Assembly: GCF_000802245.2 (NCBI RefSeq)
Contig: NZ_CP021080.1
Location: 6,448,001 to 6,512,000 of the forward strand
Source of the DNA: Streptomyces pluripotens
Lineage (GTDB): Bacteria; Actinomycetota; Actinomycetes; Streptomycetales; Streptomycetaceae
DNA: 64,000 nucleotides
Direction of reading: 5' to 3'
Below the pieces are notes generated by a model that made no database searches, was not told the DNA's origin, and worked only from the letters and a program-made list of their open reading frames with translations. The position numbers and the translations under genes were made by a program. Shown one piece after another: positions 41,614 to 50,628 of the stretch (position 1 is its first letter; each line of letters starts with the position of its first letter).

Positions 41614-43512
41614 GTGACGATTCTGGAGTCGATCCGGGGACCACGCGACCTGAAGGCGCTGTCCGAGACGGAACTCGCTGAACTATCGGATGAAATACGC
41701 GAGTTCCTGGTGCACGCGGTGTCGAGGACCGGCGGGCACCTCGGCCCTAACCTGGGAGTGGTGGAACTGTCCATCGCACTCCACCGGGTCTTCGAGTCGC
41801 CGGTCGACCGCATCCTGTGGGACACCGGGCACCAGAGCTATGTCCACAAACTGCTGACGGGACGACAGGACTTTTCCAAACTGCGCGGCAAGGGCGGTCT
41901 GTCCGGTTACCCCTCGCGCGAGGAATCCGCACACGACGTCATCGAGAACAGCCACGCCTCCACGGCACTCGGCTGGGCCGACGGCCTCGCCAAGGCCGAC
42001 CAGGTACGGGGCGAGAGAGGGCATGTCGTCGCGGTGATCGGCGACGGTGCGCTGACCGGCGGCATGGCCTGGGAAGCGCTGAACAACATCGCGGCTGCCA
42101 AGGACCGTCCGCTCATCATCGTCGTCAACGACAACGAGCGTTCGTACGCGCCCACCATCGGCGGTCTCGCCAATCACCTGGCCACCCTGCGCACCACCGA
42201 CAGCTACGAGAAGTTCCTGGCCTGGGGAAAGGACGTACTGCTGAGGACCCCCGTCGTCGGCGGCACCATCTACGAGTCCCTGCACGGTGCGAAGAAGGGC
42301 TTCAAGGACGCCTTCGCCCCGCAGGGCCTGTTCGAGGACCTGGGCCTGAAGTACGTCGGCCCGATCGACGGGCACGACATCGGTGCCGTGGAGTCGGCGC
42401 TGCGCCGCGCCAGACGTTTCCACGGTCCTGTCCTGGTGCACTGCCTCACGGAGAAGGGCCGCGGCTACGAGCCGGCCCTGGCCCACGAGGAGGACCACTT
42501 CCACACCGTCGGCGTGATGGACCCGCTCACCTGCGTGCCGCTCACACCGTCGAGCGGGCCGTCCTGGACCTCGGTGTTCGGCGACGAGATCGTGAAGATC
42601 GGTGCGGAACGGGACGACATCGTCGCGATCACGGCGGCCATGCTGCGTCCGGTCGGTCTGGCCGGGTTCGCCGAGCGTTTCCCTGACCGGGTGTGGGACG
42701 TGGGCATCGCCGAACAACACGCGGCCGTCTCCGCGGCAGGCCTCGCCACCGGTGGCCTGCACCCGGTTGTCGCCGTCTACGCCACCTTCCTCAACCGTGC
42801 CTTCGACCAGCTGTTGATGGACGTCGCCCTGCACCGTTGCGGGGTGACGTTCGTACTGGACCGGGCCGGCGTCACCGGTGTCGACGGCGCCTCGCACAAC
42901 GGCATGTGGGACATGTCCGTCCTCCAAGTCGTTCCCGGACTGCGGATCGCCGCCCCGCGCGACGCCGACCAACTGCGGGCGCAGTTGCGCGAGGCGGTCG
43001 CCGTGGACGACGCGCCCACGGTGGTCCGCTTCCCCAAGGAGACAGTCGGCCCCCGGATTCCAGCAGTCGGCCAGGTCGGCGGCATGGACGTCCTGCACCG
43101 TGCCGAGCACCCCGAGGTGCTCCTGGTGGCCGTCGGGGTGATGGCATCGGTGTGCCTGCAGGCCGCCGATCTGCTGGCGGCCGGTGGCATCGAGTGCACG
43201 GTGGTGGATCCCCGGTGGGTCAAACCCGTCGATCCCGCACTGCCCGCTCTCGCCGCCGGGCACCGCCTGGTCGCCGTCGTCGAGGACAACAGCCGTGCAG
43301 CTGGCGTCGGTTCGGCAGTCGCGCTTGCGCTCGGCGATGCCGATGTGGACGTGCCGGTGCGGCGGTTCGGCATCCCGGAGCAGTTCCTCACCCACGCCAA
43401 GCGCGGCGAGGTACTGGCCGACATCGGCCTCACGCCCGTCGAGATCGCCGGGCGGATCAGCGCGAGCCTGGCCGTAAGGGACGCCGTCGGCACAGCCAAG
43501 GAGATGGAATGA
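41614..43512 (+). CDS. dxs: 1-deoxy-D-xylulose-5-phosphate synthase
   Basis: The 632-aa thiamine-diphosphate enzyme makes DXP from pyruvate and glyceraldehyde-3-phosphate, the entry step of the MEP pathway. N-terminal [15 protein letters not shown] residues read here as [19 protein letters not shown]. The ThDP motif starts [16 protein letters not shown] and ends VVNDN. The pyrimidine domain has [16 protein letters not shown], and the C-terminal domain is complete. It starts at GTG 41614 after a 35-bp gap from ispG. Its stop overlaps the ATG of hpnO. With ispG it raises precursor supply for the same operon. Confidence 0.96.
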   Translation: MTILESIRGPRDLKALSETELAELSDEIREFLVHAVSRTGGHLGPNLGVVELSIALHRVFESPVDRILWDTGHQSYVHKLLTGRQDFSKLRGKGGLSGYPSREESAHDVIENSHASTALGWADGLAKADQVRGERGHVVAVIGDGALTGGMAWEALNNIAAAKDRPLIIVVNDNERSYAPTIGGLANHLATLRTTDSYEKFLAWGKDVLLRTPVVGGTIYESLHGAKKGFKDAFAPQGLFEDLGLKYVGPIDGHDIGAVESALRRARRFHGPVLVHCLTEKGRGYEPALAHEEDHFHTVGVMDPLTCVPLTPSSGPSWTSVFGDEIVKIGAERDDIVAITAAMLRPVGLAGFAERFPDRVWDVGIAEQHAAVSAAGLATGGLHPVVAVYATFLNRAFDQLLMDVALHRCGVTFVLDRAGVTGVDGASHNGMWDMSVLQVVPGLRIAAPRDADQLRAQLREAVAVDDAPTVVRFPKETVGPRIPAVGQVGGMDVLHRAEHPEVLLVAVGVMASVCLQAADLLAAGGIECTVVDPRWVKPVDPALPALAAGHRLVAVVEDNSRAAGVGSAVALALGDADVDVPVRRFGIPEQFLTHAKRGEVLADIGLTPVEIAGRISASLAVRDAVGTAKEME

Positions 43513-44894
43513 CCAGCGAGTTCGACCTCGGCGCGCTGATCGCCGAGCGCGGAGCCGAACGCTACGAGCTGCACAGCAGGTACCTGAACCCGCAGCTTCC
43601 GCGCATGCTGCACACCATCGGCTTCGACAGGGTCTACGAGCGCGCCGAGGGCGCCCACTTCTTCGATGCTGAGGGAAACGACTACCTGGACATGCTCGCC
43701 GGGTTCGGTGTGATGGGCCTGGGTCGTCACCACCCGGTCGTCCGCAAGGCACTGCACGACGTCCTGGACCTGGACCTGGCCGATCTCACCCGCTTCGACT
43801 GCCCGCCCCTGCCCGGCCTGCTCGCCGAGCGTCTCCTCGCTCACAGTCCGCACCTGGATCGGGTCTTCTTCGGTAACAGCGGCACCGAAGCGGTTGAGAC
43901 GGCGTTGAAGTTCGCCCGCTACGCAACCGGCAGGCCGCGCATCCTCTACTGCCACCACGCCTTCCACGGCCTAACCACCGGTTCGCTGTCGGTCAACGGG
44001 GAGCAGGGCTTCCGCGACGGCTTCGCCCCCCTGCTGCCCGACACCGCCGTACCCCTCGGGGATCTCGACTCCCTCGCACGGGAGCTGAAGAGGGGTGATG
44101 TGGCCGCTCTGATCGTCGAGCCGATCCAAGGCAAGGGCGTGCACGAGGCACCTCCCGGCTATCTGCGCGCCGCCCAGGATCTGCTCCACCGGCAGGGGGC
44201 GCTGCTCATCGCCGACGAGGTGCAGACCGGGCTGGGCCGCACCGGCGACTTCTACGCCTACCAGCACGAGGAGGGTGTCGAACCCGACCTGCTGTGTGTG
44301 GCCAAGGCGCTCTCCGGCGGTTACGTCCCGGTCGGTGCGACCCTCGGCAAGGACTGGATCTTCAAGAAGGTGTTCTCGTCCATGGACCGGGTACTGGTCC
44401 ACTCGGCGAGCTTCGGCTCCAATGCCCAGGCGATGGCGGCCGGTCTGGCCGTGCTGTCGGTCATGGAGAACGAGCGCATTGTCGCCCATGTGCGGAGGAC
44501 CGGCGAACTGCTCAGGTCCCGGCTCGCCGCGCTGACCGAGAAGTACGAGTTGATCGCCGACGTCCGCGGCCGGGGCCTGATGATCGGCATCGAGTTCGGC
44601 AGGCCGTCCTCGCTGAAGCTGCGCAGCCGCTGGACCATGCTCCAGGCGGCACGCAAGGGCCTGTTCGCCCAGATGGTCGTCGTACCGCTGCTGCAGCGGC
44701 ACCGGATCCTCACCCAGGTCTCCGGCGATCACCTGGAGGTGATCAAGCTGATCCCGCCACTGATTGTCGACGCGGCCGATGTGGACCGTTTCCTGGACGC
44801 CTTCACCGCGGTGATGGACGACGCACACGGAGGCGGCAGCCTGATGTGGGACTTCGGCAGGACACTGATCAAGCAGGCGGTGGCGAACCGTTAG
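43509..44894 (+). CDS. hpnO: Class III aminotransferase HpnO (aminobacteriohopanetriol formation)
   Basis: This 461-aa PLP enzyme of the ornithine aminotransferase group has [50 protein letters not shown] and [14 protein letters not shown] with the PLP lysine. HpnO-type enzymes aminate the C35 position of the hopanoid side chain, so the product is probably aminobacteriohopanetriol. ATG 43509 overlaps the dxs stop (ATGA). It is the last gene of the operon and is followed by GC hairpins at 44897-44940. No hpnN, hpnI or hpnJ homologue is in the window, so export and further decoration are not encoded here. Confidence 0.93.
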   Translation: MTSEFDLGALIAERGAERYELHSRYLNPQLPRMLHTIGFDRVYERAEGAHFFDAEGNDYLDMLAGFGVMGLGRHHPVVRKALHDVLDLDLADLTRFDCPPLPGLLAERLLAHSPHLDRVFFGNSGTEAVETALKFARYATGRPRILYCHHAFHGLTTGSLSVNGEQGFRDGFAPLLPDTAVPLGDLDSLARELKRGDVAALIVEPIQGKGVHEAPPGYLRAAQDLLHRQGALLIADEVQTGLGRTGDFYAYQHEEGVEPDLLCVAKALSGGYVPVGATLGKDWIFKKVFSSMDRVLVHSASFGSNAQAMAAGLAVLSVMENERIVAHVRRTGELLRSRLAALTEKYELIADVRGRGLMIGIEFGRPSSLKLRSRWTMLQAARKGLFAQMVVVPLLQRHRILTQVSGDHLEVIKLIPPLIVDAADVDRFLDAFTAVMDDAHGGGSLMWDFGRTLIKQAVANR

Positions 44895-44896
44895 GG

Positions 44897-44940
44897 CCCC
44901 GCCCCCGGGGTGGCTGCGCTCCGTCCCGGGCGTGCGGAGC
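44897..44940 (+). terminator. Tandem GC hairpins at end of hopanoid operon
   Basis: CCCCG-CCCC-CGGGG (44897-44910) begins 3 bp past the hpnO stop. It is followed by GCTCCG-N11-CGGAGC (44918-44940). Both stems are perfect and no U-tract follows. Confidence 0.5.
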
Positions 44941-45090
44941 CGGGCCGCGGGGGAGGGAGGCAGAACGGTTGCAGGACCGTGACGGCGGCGGTCCGTCCGA
45001 ACAGTCCCGGGACGGTCCTCGTGGTGTGCTGTGTCGACGTGGGTGGATGTCGCGGCGGGGGCTGGACTCCTCAGGGTATTCGGGGGACTT

Positions 45091-45125
45091 TTGCCTAAAA
45101 GGCAAGAAAATTGCCGTACGGGCAA
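45091..45125. promoter_or_regulatory. Two tandem TTGCC-N5-GGCAA palindromes (operator)
   Basis: Box 1 occupies 45091-45105 and box 2 occupies 45111-45125. Both have the arms TTGCC and GGCAA with a 5-nt spacer, and they sit 20 bp centre to centre, about two helical turns apart on one DNA face. They end 21 bp before the XRE-cupin ATG and overlap the likely promoter, since TTGCCT/TTGCCG could act as -35. Cooperative autorepression by the regulator is the natural reading, but it is inferred. Confidence 0.7.
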
Positions 45126-45146
45126 CTTATCGGGCTCAATGGAGGC

Positions 45147-45770
45147 ATGAACGCCCCAGAAGGCGAGCGGGCGGCGGATCAAGTTGACCAGCTGACCGCC
45201 GTCGCTCCGCAGCTGCGCGCACTGCGCCGACGATCCGGCCTCACCCTGGAGGCCGCTGCCCGAACAGTTGGGCTCTCGCCAGCCCATCTCTCCCGTCTGG
45301 AAACCGGGCACCGCCAGCCCTCTCTGCCGATGCTTCTCGCACTCGCCCGTACCTACGGTACGACCGTCTCCGAACTGCTCGGCGAGACGGTCGCCGACCG
45401 GGAGGCGATTGTGCGCGCCGCAGAGATGGAGCCGACCCGGGCAGGCGGCTGGACCTACGTGCAGGCCGGGGCGCCTGGACGCGGTATGCAGGCCCTGCGC
45501 GTCCACGTGCCGTACGGCTCCCAGGGTGACATCGTGCGCGTCCACCCGGGTGAGGAATGGCTCTACGTCCTCAAGGGGCGCCTCCGGTTGGGCCTTGGCG
45601 ACACCGCGCACCTGCTCGGGTCCGGGGACAGTGCGCACTTCGACTCGCTCACCCCGCACCGCCTCGCCGCCGAGGGCCACGACGGCGTGGAACTGCTGTT
45701 CGTCCACACCTTGTTGCAGAGTCCCACGGCCGCGCTGTGCCTGGGGCCGCTGAACGGAGAACTGCCATGA
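45147..45770 (+). CDS. XRE family regulator with C-terminal cupin domain
   Basis: The 207-aa protein has an N-terminal HTH_XRE domain (LRALRRRSGLTLEAAARTVGLSPAHLSRLETGHRQPSLPM, about residues 20-65) and a C-terminal cupin beta-barrel (VHPGEEWLYVLKGRLRLGLGD). This layout occurs in ligand-sensing repressors of small-molecule metabolism (e.g. PuuR type). ATG 45147 has GGAGG 1-5 nt ahead, so the RBS is very close. Two identical-armed palindromes lie in the promoter. It overlaps the next small gene by ATGA. Its place beside the hopanoid operon is suggestive, but I found no TTGCC-N5-GGCAA site upstream of hpnC. Confidence 0.92.
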   Translation: MNAPEGERAADQVDQLTAVAPQLRALRRRSGLTLEAAARTVGLSPAHLSRLETGHRQPSLPMLLALARTYGTTVSELLGETVADREAIVRAAEMEPTRAGGWTYVQAGAPGRGMQALRVHVPYGSQGDIVRVHPGEEWLYVLKGRLRLGLGDTAHLLGSGDSAHFDSLTPHRLAAEGHDGVELLFVHTLLQSPTAALCLGPLNGELP

Positions 45771-45889
45771 GCGATTTTGAGACCAAGTTCCCCCGTGCCC
45801 TGTGGGTCCGGCTGATCATCTACATCGCCCTCGGCCATGTCCTCGCCGCATTCCTCTACCTGCTGTTCGCGGTGGGCGCGAAGGGTTGA
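45767..45889 (+). CDS. DUF6126-like small membrane protein (40 aa)
   Basis: The 40-aa protein consists of a short charged head (MSDFETKFPRALW) and one or two tight hydrophobic helices (VRLIIYIALGHVLAAFLYLLFAVGA). It resembles the small single-helix proteins I know as DUF6126, commonly found beside XRE-cupin genes in Streptomyces. ATG 45767 overlaps the regulator's stop (ATGA), so the two are translationally coupled. Function is unknown. A role as the membrane-side partner, or as a subunit of a transporter linked to the cupin ligand, is speculation. Confidence 0.82.
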   Translation: MSDFETKFPRALWVRLIIYIALGHVLAAFLYLLFAVGAKG

Positions 45890-45919
45890 GCCGGTGGGCC
45901 GGGTGCAGTCCCGCCGGCT

Positions 45920-45961
45920 GCCTGCTGGACTGACCGGCGGGGTCCGGTCAGTCCAGCAGGC
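45920..45961. terminator. Perfect 18-bp bidirectional terminator
   Basis: GCCTGCTGGACTGACCGG and its complement form a perfect 18-bp stem with a 6-nt loop between convergent genes. The stem includes the phosphatase stop codon (45948), so the terminator overlaps the coding end. Confidence 0.8.
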
Positions 45962-46745
45962 GCTCACGCAGCCGGTCCCGGGTCTCTGCGGAGAGGCCGA
46001 GACCCTGCTCCAGGTAGAGGTCGACCCCGCCCCAGGTGTCCTCGATGCTCGCGAAAGCTGCCTGCAGATACTCGGCGCGCGCTTCGAACATCGGACTGAG
46101 CAGATCCATCACCTCAGCGCTGTACGCGGTCTCCGCGCTGCCGCTGCGGTGGACCTTGTAGCGGCGGTGCTTGGCGTTGGACTCCAGGTAGTCGGCGACG
46201 ATCGCCTCGCGTTCCACACCCACCGCGAGGAGCGTGACCGCTATGGAGATGCCTGCGCGGTCCTTGCCCGCCGCGCAGTGCATCAGTGCGGGCACACTGT
46301 CCTCGGCGAGCGCGTGCAGCACCTGCGAGTGCTCGCTGGTGCGTTCTACGACGATGGCCCGGTACGAGGCGACCATCCGGGCTGCCCCCTTGCCGTCGTC
46401 CAGGATCGCGCGCAGCTGGTTGAGGTCGCCGTCGCGGACCAACTTCCAGAACTCGGCTCCGTCCGCCGGGTCACTCAAGGGCAGGTTCACGTTCCGTACG
46501 CCGGGGAGTTCGACGTCGGGGCCCTCCAGCTTCTGGTCGGCCGCGTTGCGGAAGTCGAAGACCGTGTGCAAGCCCAGGGAGGCGAGGAAGGTCGCGTCGT
46601 CCCCCGTCGCGTGCGCCAGGTGCCCGCTGCGGAACAGCATGCCGTGGCGCACCCGCCGTCCATGCACGGTCGGCAGTCCGCCCACGTCACGGAAATTGCG
46701 CACGCCGGTCAGCTCCGGCTCGGTCGACGGGACCTGCTGCGTCAC
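45948..46745 (-). CDS. Tyrosine-protein phosphatase (Y_phosphatase3 type)
   Basis: The 265-aa protein has the atypical dual-specificity phosphatase loop HCAAGKDRAG (HCxxGKDR), as in MptpB-like phosphatases that dephosphorylate phosphotyrosine and phosphoinositides. Family blocks GVRNFRDVGGLPT, GMLFRSGHLAHAT and TVFDFRN are at the N-terminus. GTG 46745 was chosen because GGAGGA stands 7 nt upstream; starting at ATG 46805 would translate that RBS as part of a 20-residue basic extension. No signal peptide. It is divergent from the alpha-galactosidase gene and convergent with the DUF6126 gene. Confidence 0.9.
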   Translation of the reverse strand: MTQQVPSTEPELTGVRNFRDVGGLPTVHGRRVRHGMLFRSGHLAHATGDDATFLASLGLHTVFDFRNAADQKLEGPDVELPGVRNVNLPLSDPADGAEFWKLVRDGDLNQLRAILDDGKGAARMVASYRAIVVERTSEHSQVLHALAEDSVPALMHCAAGKDRAGISIAVTLLAVGVEREAIVADYLESNAKHRRYKVHRSGSAETAYSAEVMDLLSPMFEARAEYLQAAFASIEDTWGGVDLYLEQGLGLSAETRDRLRERLLD

Positions 46746-46916
46746 GGGGGCTCCTCCCAATCGGCCCCGCCGGCGCGGCTCGTCGACGGGCGCACTGTCG
46801 ACCATACGACATCGATTTCCTCAGGCAATGAGTTGTCCACAGGGCATTGCCACGCGAGCGAGACGGCCTGATGATGTTCAGACTCGGTCGGATTTGTTGA
46901 CACCTGTGGGGTTTCG

Positions 46917-48992
46917 ATGGTGGAGATCGCCGAAGACGGACGTACCTGGCTCCTGTCAGGGCCCGCCAGCAGTTATGCGCTGCATCTCACCGGGGCGGAT
47001 GAACTCTTGCACCTCCACTGGGGGCCGCGGATCGCGCTCGCGGACGCCGAGGAGCTGGCGGTCTGTCCGCTGCCCGTCTACCGGCCCTTCGAGTCCCCGC
47101 TCGACGGCCGCGAGGAATACCCGGTCGAGGGCGGCCCCCGCTTCGTCCGCCCCGCCCTGTCCGCGCGCACCAGGGAACGGCGCGGCACCGAGTGGCGCTT
47201 CGTGTCGTACGAGGCCGGGGGAGGGGGAGAACTGCGGCTCCGCTTCGACGACGGCGGGCTGGGGATCACCCTGCACTACCGGATGCGCGGTGATGTCGTC
47301 GAGCGCTGGGTCACCCTGGCGAACGGCGGGCACACCGGGGTGGAGTTGCTGCGGGCCGACGCCGCCACCTGGACGCTCCCCGACCGTGAGGGTTGGCGGC
47401 TGTCCCAGCTGCACGGTCGGTGGGCGGCGGAGTCCCGGCTCGTTACCTCGGCGCTCACCTATGGCGAGAAGGTCATCGGTAGCCGTCGGGGCCACACCGG
47501 CCACCAGCACCTGCCCTGGGTCGCACTCGACACCGATGCCACCGAGGAGCACGGCGAGGTGTACGGCTGTGCGCTGGGCTGGTCCGGCTCTTGGCGCATC
47601 GCGGTCGCCCAACTCCCTGACGCGCGCGTGCAGATCACCGGTGGCGCCGGCTACGACGACTCCGGCCTGCTGCTCCTTCGGTCGGGGGAGTCGTACACCA
47701 CCCCGGTCTTCGCGGGCCTGTGGAGCGGTGGTGGCTTCGGCGGGGCCAGTCGTACCTGGCACGCGTACCAGCGTGCTCACATCATCCCCGACGCGGAGCG
47801 GGACCGGCCCGTCCTCTTCAACTCCTGGGAGGCCACCGGTTTCGACATCTGCGAGGAGCAACAGGCCGCCCTGGCCCGCCGGGCCGCCGGCATCGGCGTC
47901 GAGCTGTTCGTGGTGGACGACGGATGGTTCGGTGCCCGCACCAGCGACCGCGCCGGGCTCGGTGACTGGACCGCCGCCCCCGACCGCTTCCCGCGCGGCC
48001 TCAAGCCCCTCGCCGACCAGGTACATGGACTCGGCATGCAGTTCGGTGTCTGGGTCGAGCCGGAGATGGTCAATCCGGACAGCGATCTCTATCGCGCCCA
48101 CCCGGACTGGGTGCAATACCAAATGGGACGTAAGCGGACGGAGCTGCGCAATCAACTCGTCCTCAACTTGGCCCGAGAGGACGTCCAGGAATATCTGTGG
48201 GAGCAGTTGGACGCACTGTTGTCGAGTGCTCCGATCGACTATGTGAAGTGGGACTTCAACCGCTGCTTCACCGATGCCGGCTGGCCCGGGGAGCCGTATC
48301 CGCAGCATCTGTGGGTGGACCACGTGCGTGCCCTGTACGCCCTGGTGGACCGGTTGCGCGCGGCCCACCCCGCGGTCGCCTTCGAGTCCTGCTCCGGTGG
48401 TGGTGGCCGGATCGACCTCGCAGTGATGAGCCGCACCGACCAAGTGTGGACCTCCGACAACACCGACCCACTGGACCGGCTGGTCATTCAGTACGGCTTC
48501 AGTCAGATCCACCCCGCCCGGGTCATGGCCGCCTGGGTCACGGACAGTCCGAATACCCAGCTCAACGGCAGGGTGAGTACGCTGCGGTTCCGTTTCGTCA
48601 GCGCCATGGCCGGGGTGCTCGGCGTGGGTGGCGACCTGGTGCGGTGGAGTGCGGAGGAGCTGGCCGAGGCCCGGCTGTGGGTGGAGCTGTACAAGCGGAT
48701 CCGTCCGGTGGTCCAGCGTGGCGAGCTGTACCGGCTCAGGCCCCCGACGGGCGGGCTGAGTGCGGTCCAGTACGTCCTGGGGCAGGAGGTCGTGATCTTG
48801 GCCTGGCTGCAGGCGCAGGGCTATGGCGAGCCGGTTCCAGCGCTGCGGTTGCGGGGACTCGATCCGACGGCTTCCTATGAATGCCGCGAAACGGGCGAAG
48901 TGCACAGGGGCGCTGTCCTGCTCCATGGCGGACTGCGAACCGGGCTGCGTGGCGACCTGGATGCGACGGTTCTCCGTCTGCGTCGCATCTGA
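46917..48992 (+). CDS. Alpha-galactosidase, glycoside hydrolase family 36
   Basis: This 691-aa enzyme removes terminal alpha-galactose with retention. The N-terminal beta-sandwich precedes the TIM barrel (VLFNSWEATGFDICEEQQ, LFVVDDGWFGAR, FGVWVEPEMVNPDSDLY). The nucleophile is Asp446 in YVKWDFNR and the acid/base Asp514 in SDNTDP. SCSGGGGRIDLA is also typical. No signal peptide is seen, so it is probably cytoplasmic and acts on imported oligosaccharides, though no sugar transporter gene is adjacent. The start is ATG 46917 with a weak GTGGGG upstream. Confidence 0.94.
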   Translation: MVEIAEDGRTWLLSGPASSYALHLTGADELLHLHWGPRIALADAEELAVCPLPVYRPFESPLDGREEYPVEGGPRFVRPALSARTRERRGTEWRFVSYEAGGGGELRLRFDDGGLGITLHYRMRGDVVERWVTLANGGHTGVELLRADAATWTLPDREGWRLSQLHGRWAAESRLVTSALTYGEKVIGSRRGHTGHQHLPWVALDTDATEEHGEVYGCALGWSGSWRIAVAQLPDARVQITGGAGYDDSGLLLLRSGESYTTPVFAGLWSGGGFGGASRTWHAYQRAHIIPDAERDRPVLFNSWEATGFDICEEQQAALARRAAGIGVELFVVDDGWFGARTSDRAGLGDWTAAPDRFPRGLKPLADQVHGLGMQFGVWVEPEMVNPDSDLYRAHPDWVQYQMGRKRTELRNQLVLNLAREDVQEYLWEQLDALLSSAPIDYVKWDFNRCFTDAGWPGEPYPQHLWVDHVRALYALVDRLRAAHPAVAFESCSGGGGRIDLAVMSRTDQVWTSDNTDPLDRLVIQYGFSQIHPARVMAAWVTDSPNTQLNGRVSTLRFRFVSAMAGVLGVGGDLVRWSAEELAEARLWVELYKRIRPVVQRGELYRLRPPTGGLSAVQYVLGQEVVILAWLQAQGYGEPVPALRLRGLDPTASYECRETGEVHRGAVLLHGGLRTGLRGDLDATVLRLRRI

Positions 48993-49269
48993 GCTTTCTA
49001 CCCGAATTGCAGCCTTCGCTCTAACTCGCCATGGAATAGGGGGTCATGGTGCGCCGTTGCGTGAGGAGCATCATATTCGTGACCGTACGTCGTGTGTCAT
49101 GTTTCTGTAATTCGCTTGTTTTGAAGGGGAATTGCAAGGACGTAGGCGGCGGGAATTCACGGAGAGTGACGGTGGTTTCCGTCTTTGATCACCGGATTCG
49201 TGACCGGCGGGAACCGGCTGCTTGTTTCCGTGCGTCCCACTCCCTTACGTTCGCCACCAATCCGGACGG
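48993..49269. other. Intergenic region upstream of c-di-AMP riboswitch
   Basis: No supportable gene. The DNA around 49060-49140 is less GC-rich and presumably holds the promoter for the riboswitch-M23 transcript. I saw no clear hairpin terminator for the alpha-galactosidase gene. Confidence 0.4.
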
Positions 49270-49445
49270 AACGCCGAGTCCTGCCGCCGCCCGGAGTCCC
49301 CACACTTGACCCGTGTTCGGCAGGAGCGGGGGACCCACCAGGTACGACTGCCTGTCCGGTCTCCGTGACAGGCCAGGGGTGCAGCCGCACACCGCGGCCG
49401 GGCAGCTCCAGCCCGAACCCGACAGCTGACCTCGCAGGCGCCGGA
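49270..49445 (+). ncRNA. ydaO-yuaA type c-di-AMP riboswitch
   Basis: The leader contains the conserved blocks of the ydaO class in order: GCCGAGTCCTGCCG, the pairing CGGCAGGAGCGGGGGACCCA, a variable arm, GGGGTGCAGCCGC and CAGCCCGAACCCGACAGCTG, ending ACCTCGCAGGCG. It sits directly before a cell wall hydrolase gene, the typical place in Streptomyces, where c-di-AMP binding turns expression off. Boundaries are approximate. GAGAGG, the RBS of the M23 gene, follows immediately (49445-49450), so control of translation or of termination just upstream is possible. Confidence 0.88.
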
Positions 49446-49457
49446 GAGGAATGCGCC

Positions 49458-50369
49458 ATGCCCGCGAAGGGTAAGCACCGACGTCCCAAGACCCAGCGTC
49501 TTTCCCGCTCCGTCGCTGCCGCCGGAACCGGCGGGGCCGCGCTGGCCCTCCCGCTCATCGGGGCCACCGGAGCGCACGCGGCCCCCGCGTCGCAGTCCGT
49601 TTCCGCCGGGGCCATGCGATCCCTTCCGACTGTGGTGAAGGAGGCCGCCCAGCCGAGTCCAGGTGTGCGTCACTACACGGTGAAGCCCGGCGACTGCCTT
49701 TCGGTGATCGCCGACAGGCAGCATGTCCGTGGCGGATGGCACCGGCTCTACGACGACAACCGGCAGGCCATCGGCGGCGACCCGTCGCTGATCCACCCGG
49801 GCCTGAGGCTCACGCTCGGCGCGCAGGCCCGTACCGGGTCCGCCACCCCCCAGCACACCACCGGGACCTCAGCGTCCCCGGGCGCCCCGCGGTCCGCCAC
49901 GTCGCAGGCGGCTCCGGTCTCCCCGTCATCCGGCTCCACCGCCGTGACAGCCGCCTCCACCGGCTACACCCTCCCGGTGACCGGTGCCGCCATCGGCACC
50001 GGCTACCACGTGGCCGGCAGCATGTGGTCGAGCGGCTACCACACCGGTGTCGACTTCGTCGTCCCGACCGGCACCTCCGTGAAGGCCGTGGCCGCAGGCA
50101 CGGTCGTCGCGGCCGGCTGGGGAGGTGCCTACGGCAACCAGGTCGTCATCAGGCTGAACGACGGCTACTACGCCCAGTACGCCCACCTCTCCCAGCTCTC
50201 CGTCTCGGCCGGCCAAACGGTGTCCGAAGGCCAGCAGATCGGCCTGTCCGGTGCCACCGGAAACGTGACCGGCCCGCACCTGCACTTCGAGATCCGCACC
50301 ACGCCGAACTATGGCTCCGACGTCGATCCGGTCGGGTACCTGCGCCAGCACGGCGTCGCAGTGGGCTGA
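49458..50369 (+). CDS. Secreted LysM/M23 peptidoglycan hydrolase
   Basis: The 303-aa protein has an N-terminal export signal (basic KGKHRRPKTQRLSRS, then AAAGTGGAALALPLIGATGAHA with AxA). A LysM domain for peptidoglycan/chitin binding follows (about residues 70-115: HYTVKPGDCLSVIADRQ, GWHRLYDDN, LIHPGLRL), then a Ser/Ala/Thr linker. The C-terminal M23 zinc endopeptidase domain has HTGVDFVVPTGT and HLHFEI, and probably cleaves peptide cross-links. ATG 49458 lies 8 nt after GAGAGG. Its leader is a c-di-AMP riboswitch, so wall remodelling is tied to osmotic and developmental c-di-AMP levels. Confidence 0.94.
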   Translation: MPAKGKHRRPKTQRLSRSVAAAGTGGAALALPLIGATGAHAAPASQSVSAGAMRSLPTVVKEAAQPSPGVRHYTVKPGDCLSVIADRQHVRGGWHRLYDDNRQAIGGDPSLIHPGLRLTLGAQARTGSATPQHTTGTSASPGAPRSATSQAAPVSPSSGSTAVTAASTGYTLPVTGAAIGTGYHVAGSMWSSGYHTGVDFVVPTGTSVKAVAAGTVVAAGWGGAYGNQVVIRLNDGYYAQYAHLSQLSVSAGQTVSEGQQIGLSGATGNVTGPHLHFEIRTTPNYGSDVDPVGYLRQHGVAVG

Positions 50370-50430
50370 GGAATCTCCCGCCCCAGCTACGCGACCCTCC
50401 TGTCCTGGACCACTCGCCCGGGTCTCGAAC

Positions 50431-50469
50431 CGGGGGCCGGCCTCCGATGTTCGGGGGCCGGCCTCCGAT
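50431..50469. repeat. 18-bp direct repeat
   Basis: CGGGGGCCGGCCTCCGAT occurs at 50431-50448 and again at 50452-50469, with 3 bp between. It lies in the non-coding gap between the M23 and SGNH genes. Each copy contains GGCCGGCC and could form hairpins. No function is assigned. Confidence 0.7.
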
Positions 50470-50628
50470 ACCTCCGGCACCCCCCTGGCGCGGCGATCAC
50501 GCATTCAACGCGTTCAGAGGTGGCCGTATTCCTGGATCGCACCACACCAGGGAGTGGCTCATCTCACCGCCCGTCAACCCCTGCCTACGGTCGCGTAGGT
50601 CACATCCGGAGGTGAATCATGGTCCGAT

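Noticed and set aside
41683..43752. 689-aa minus-strand open frame
   Set aside because: It is antisense to dxs and the start of hpnO, both with intact active-site motifs. No motif in the minus-strand product.
46833..46841. TTGTCCACA, an exact Streptomyces-type DnaA box
   Set aside because: It is a single copy in the phosphatase/alpha-galactosidase gap, with no box cluster, dnaA, dnaN or AT-rich unwinding element nearby. One 9-mer is expected by chance or may titrate DnaA at most.
46897..46902. TTGACA hexamer before the alpha-galactosidase gene
   Set aside because: At normal spacing the -10 would fall downstream of ATG 46917, and no -10 is visible there. Not a promoter for this start.
50420..50445. 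Minus-strand GGTTCGAGACC resembling a tRNA T-arm
   Set aside because: The flanking bases do not pair as a 5-bp T-stem, and no anticodon arm, D-arm or acceptor stem can be drawn. Chance match in GC-rich DNA.
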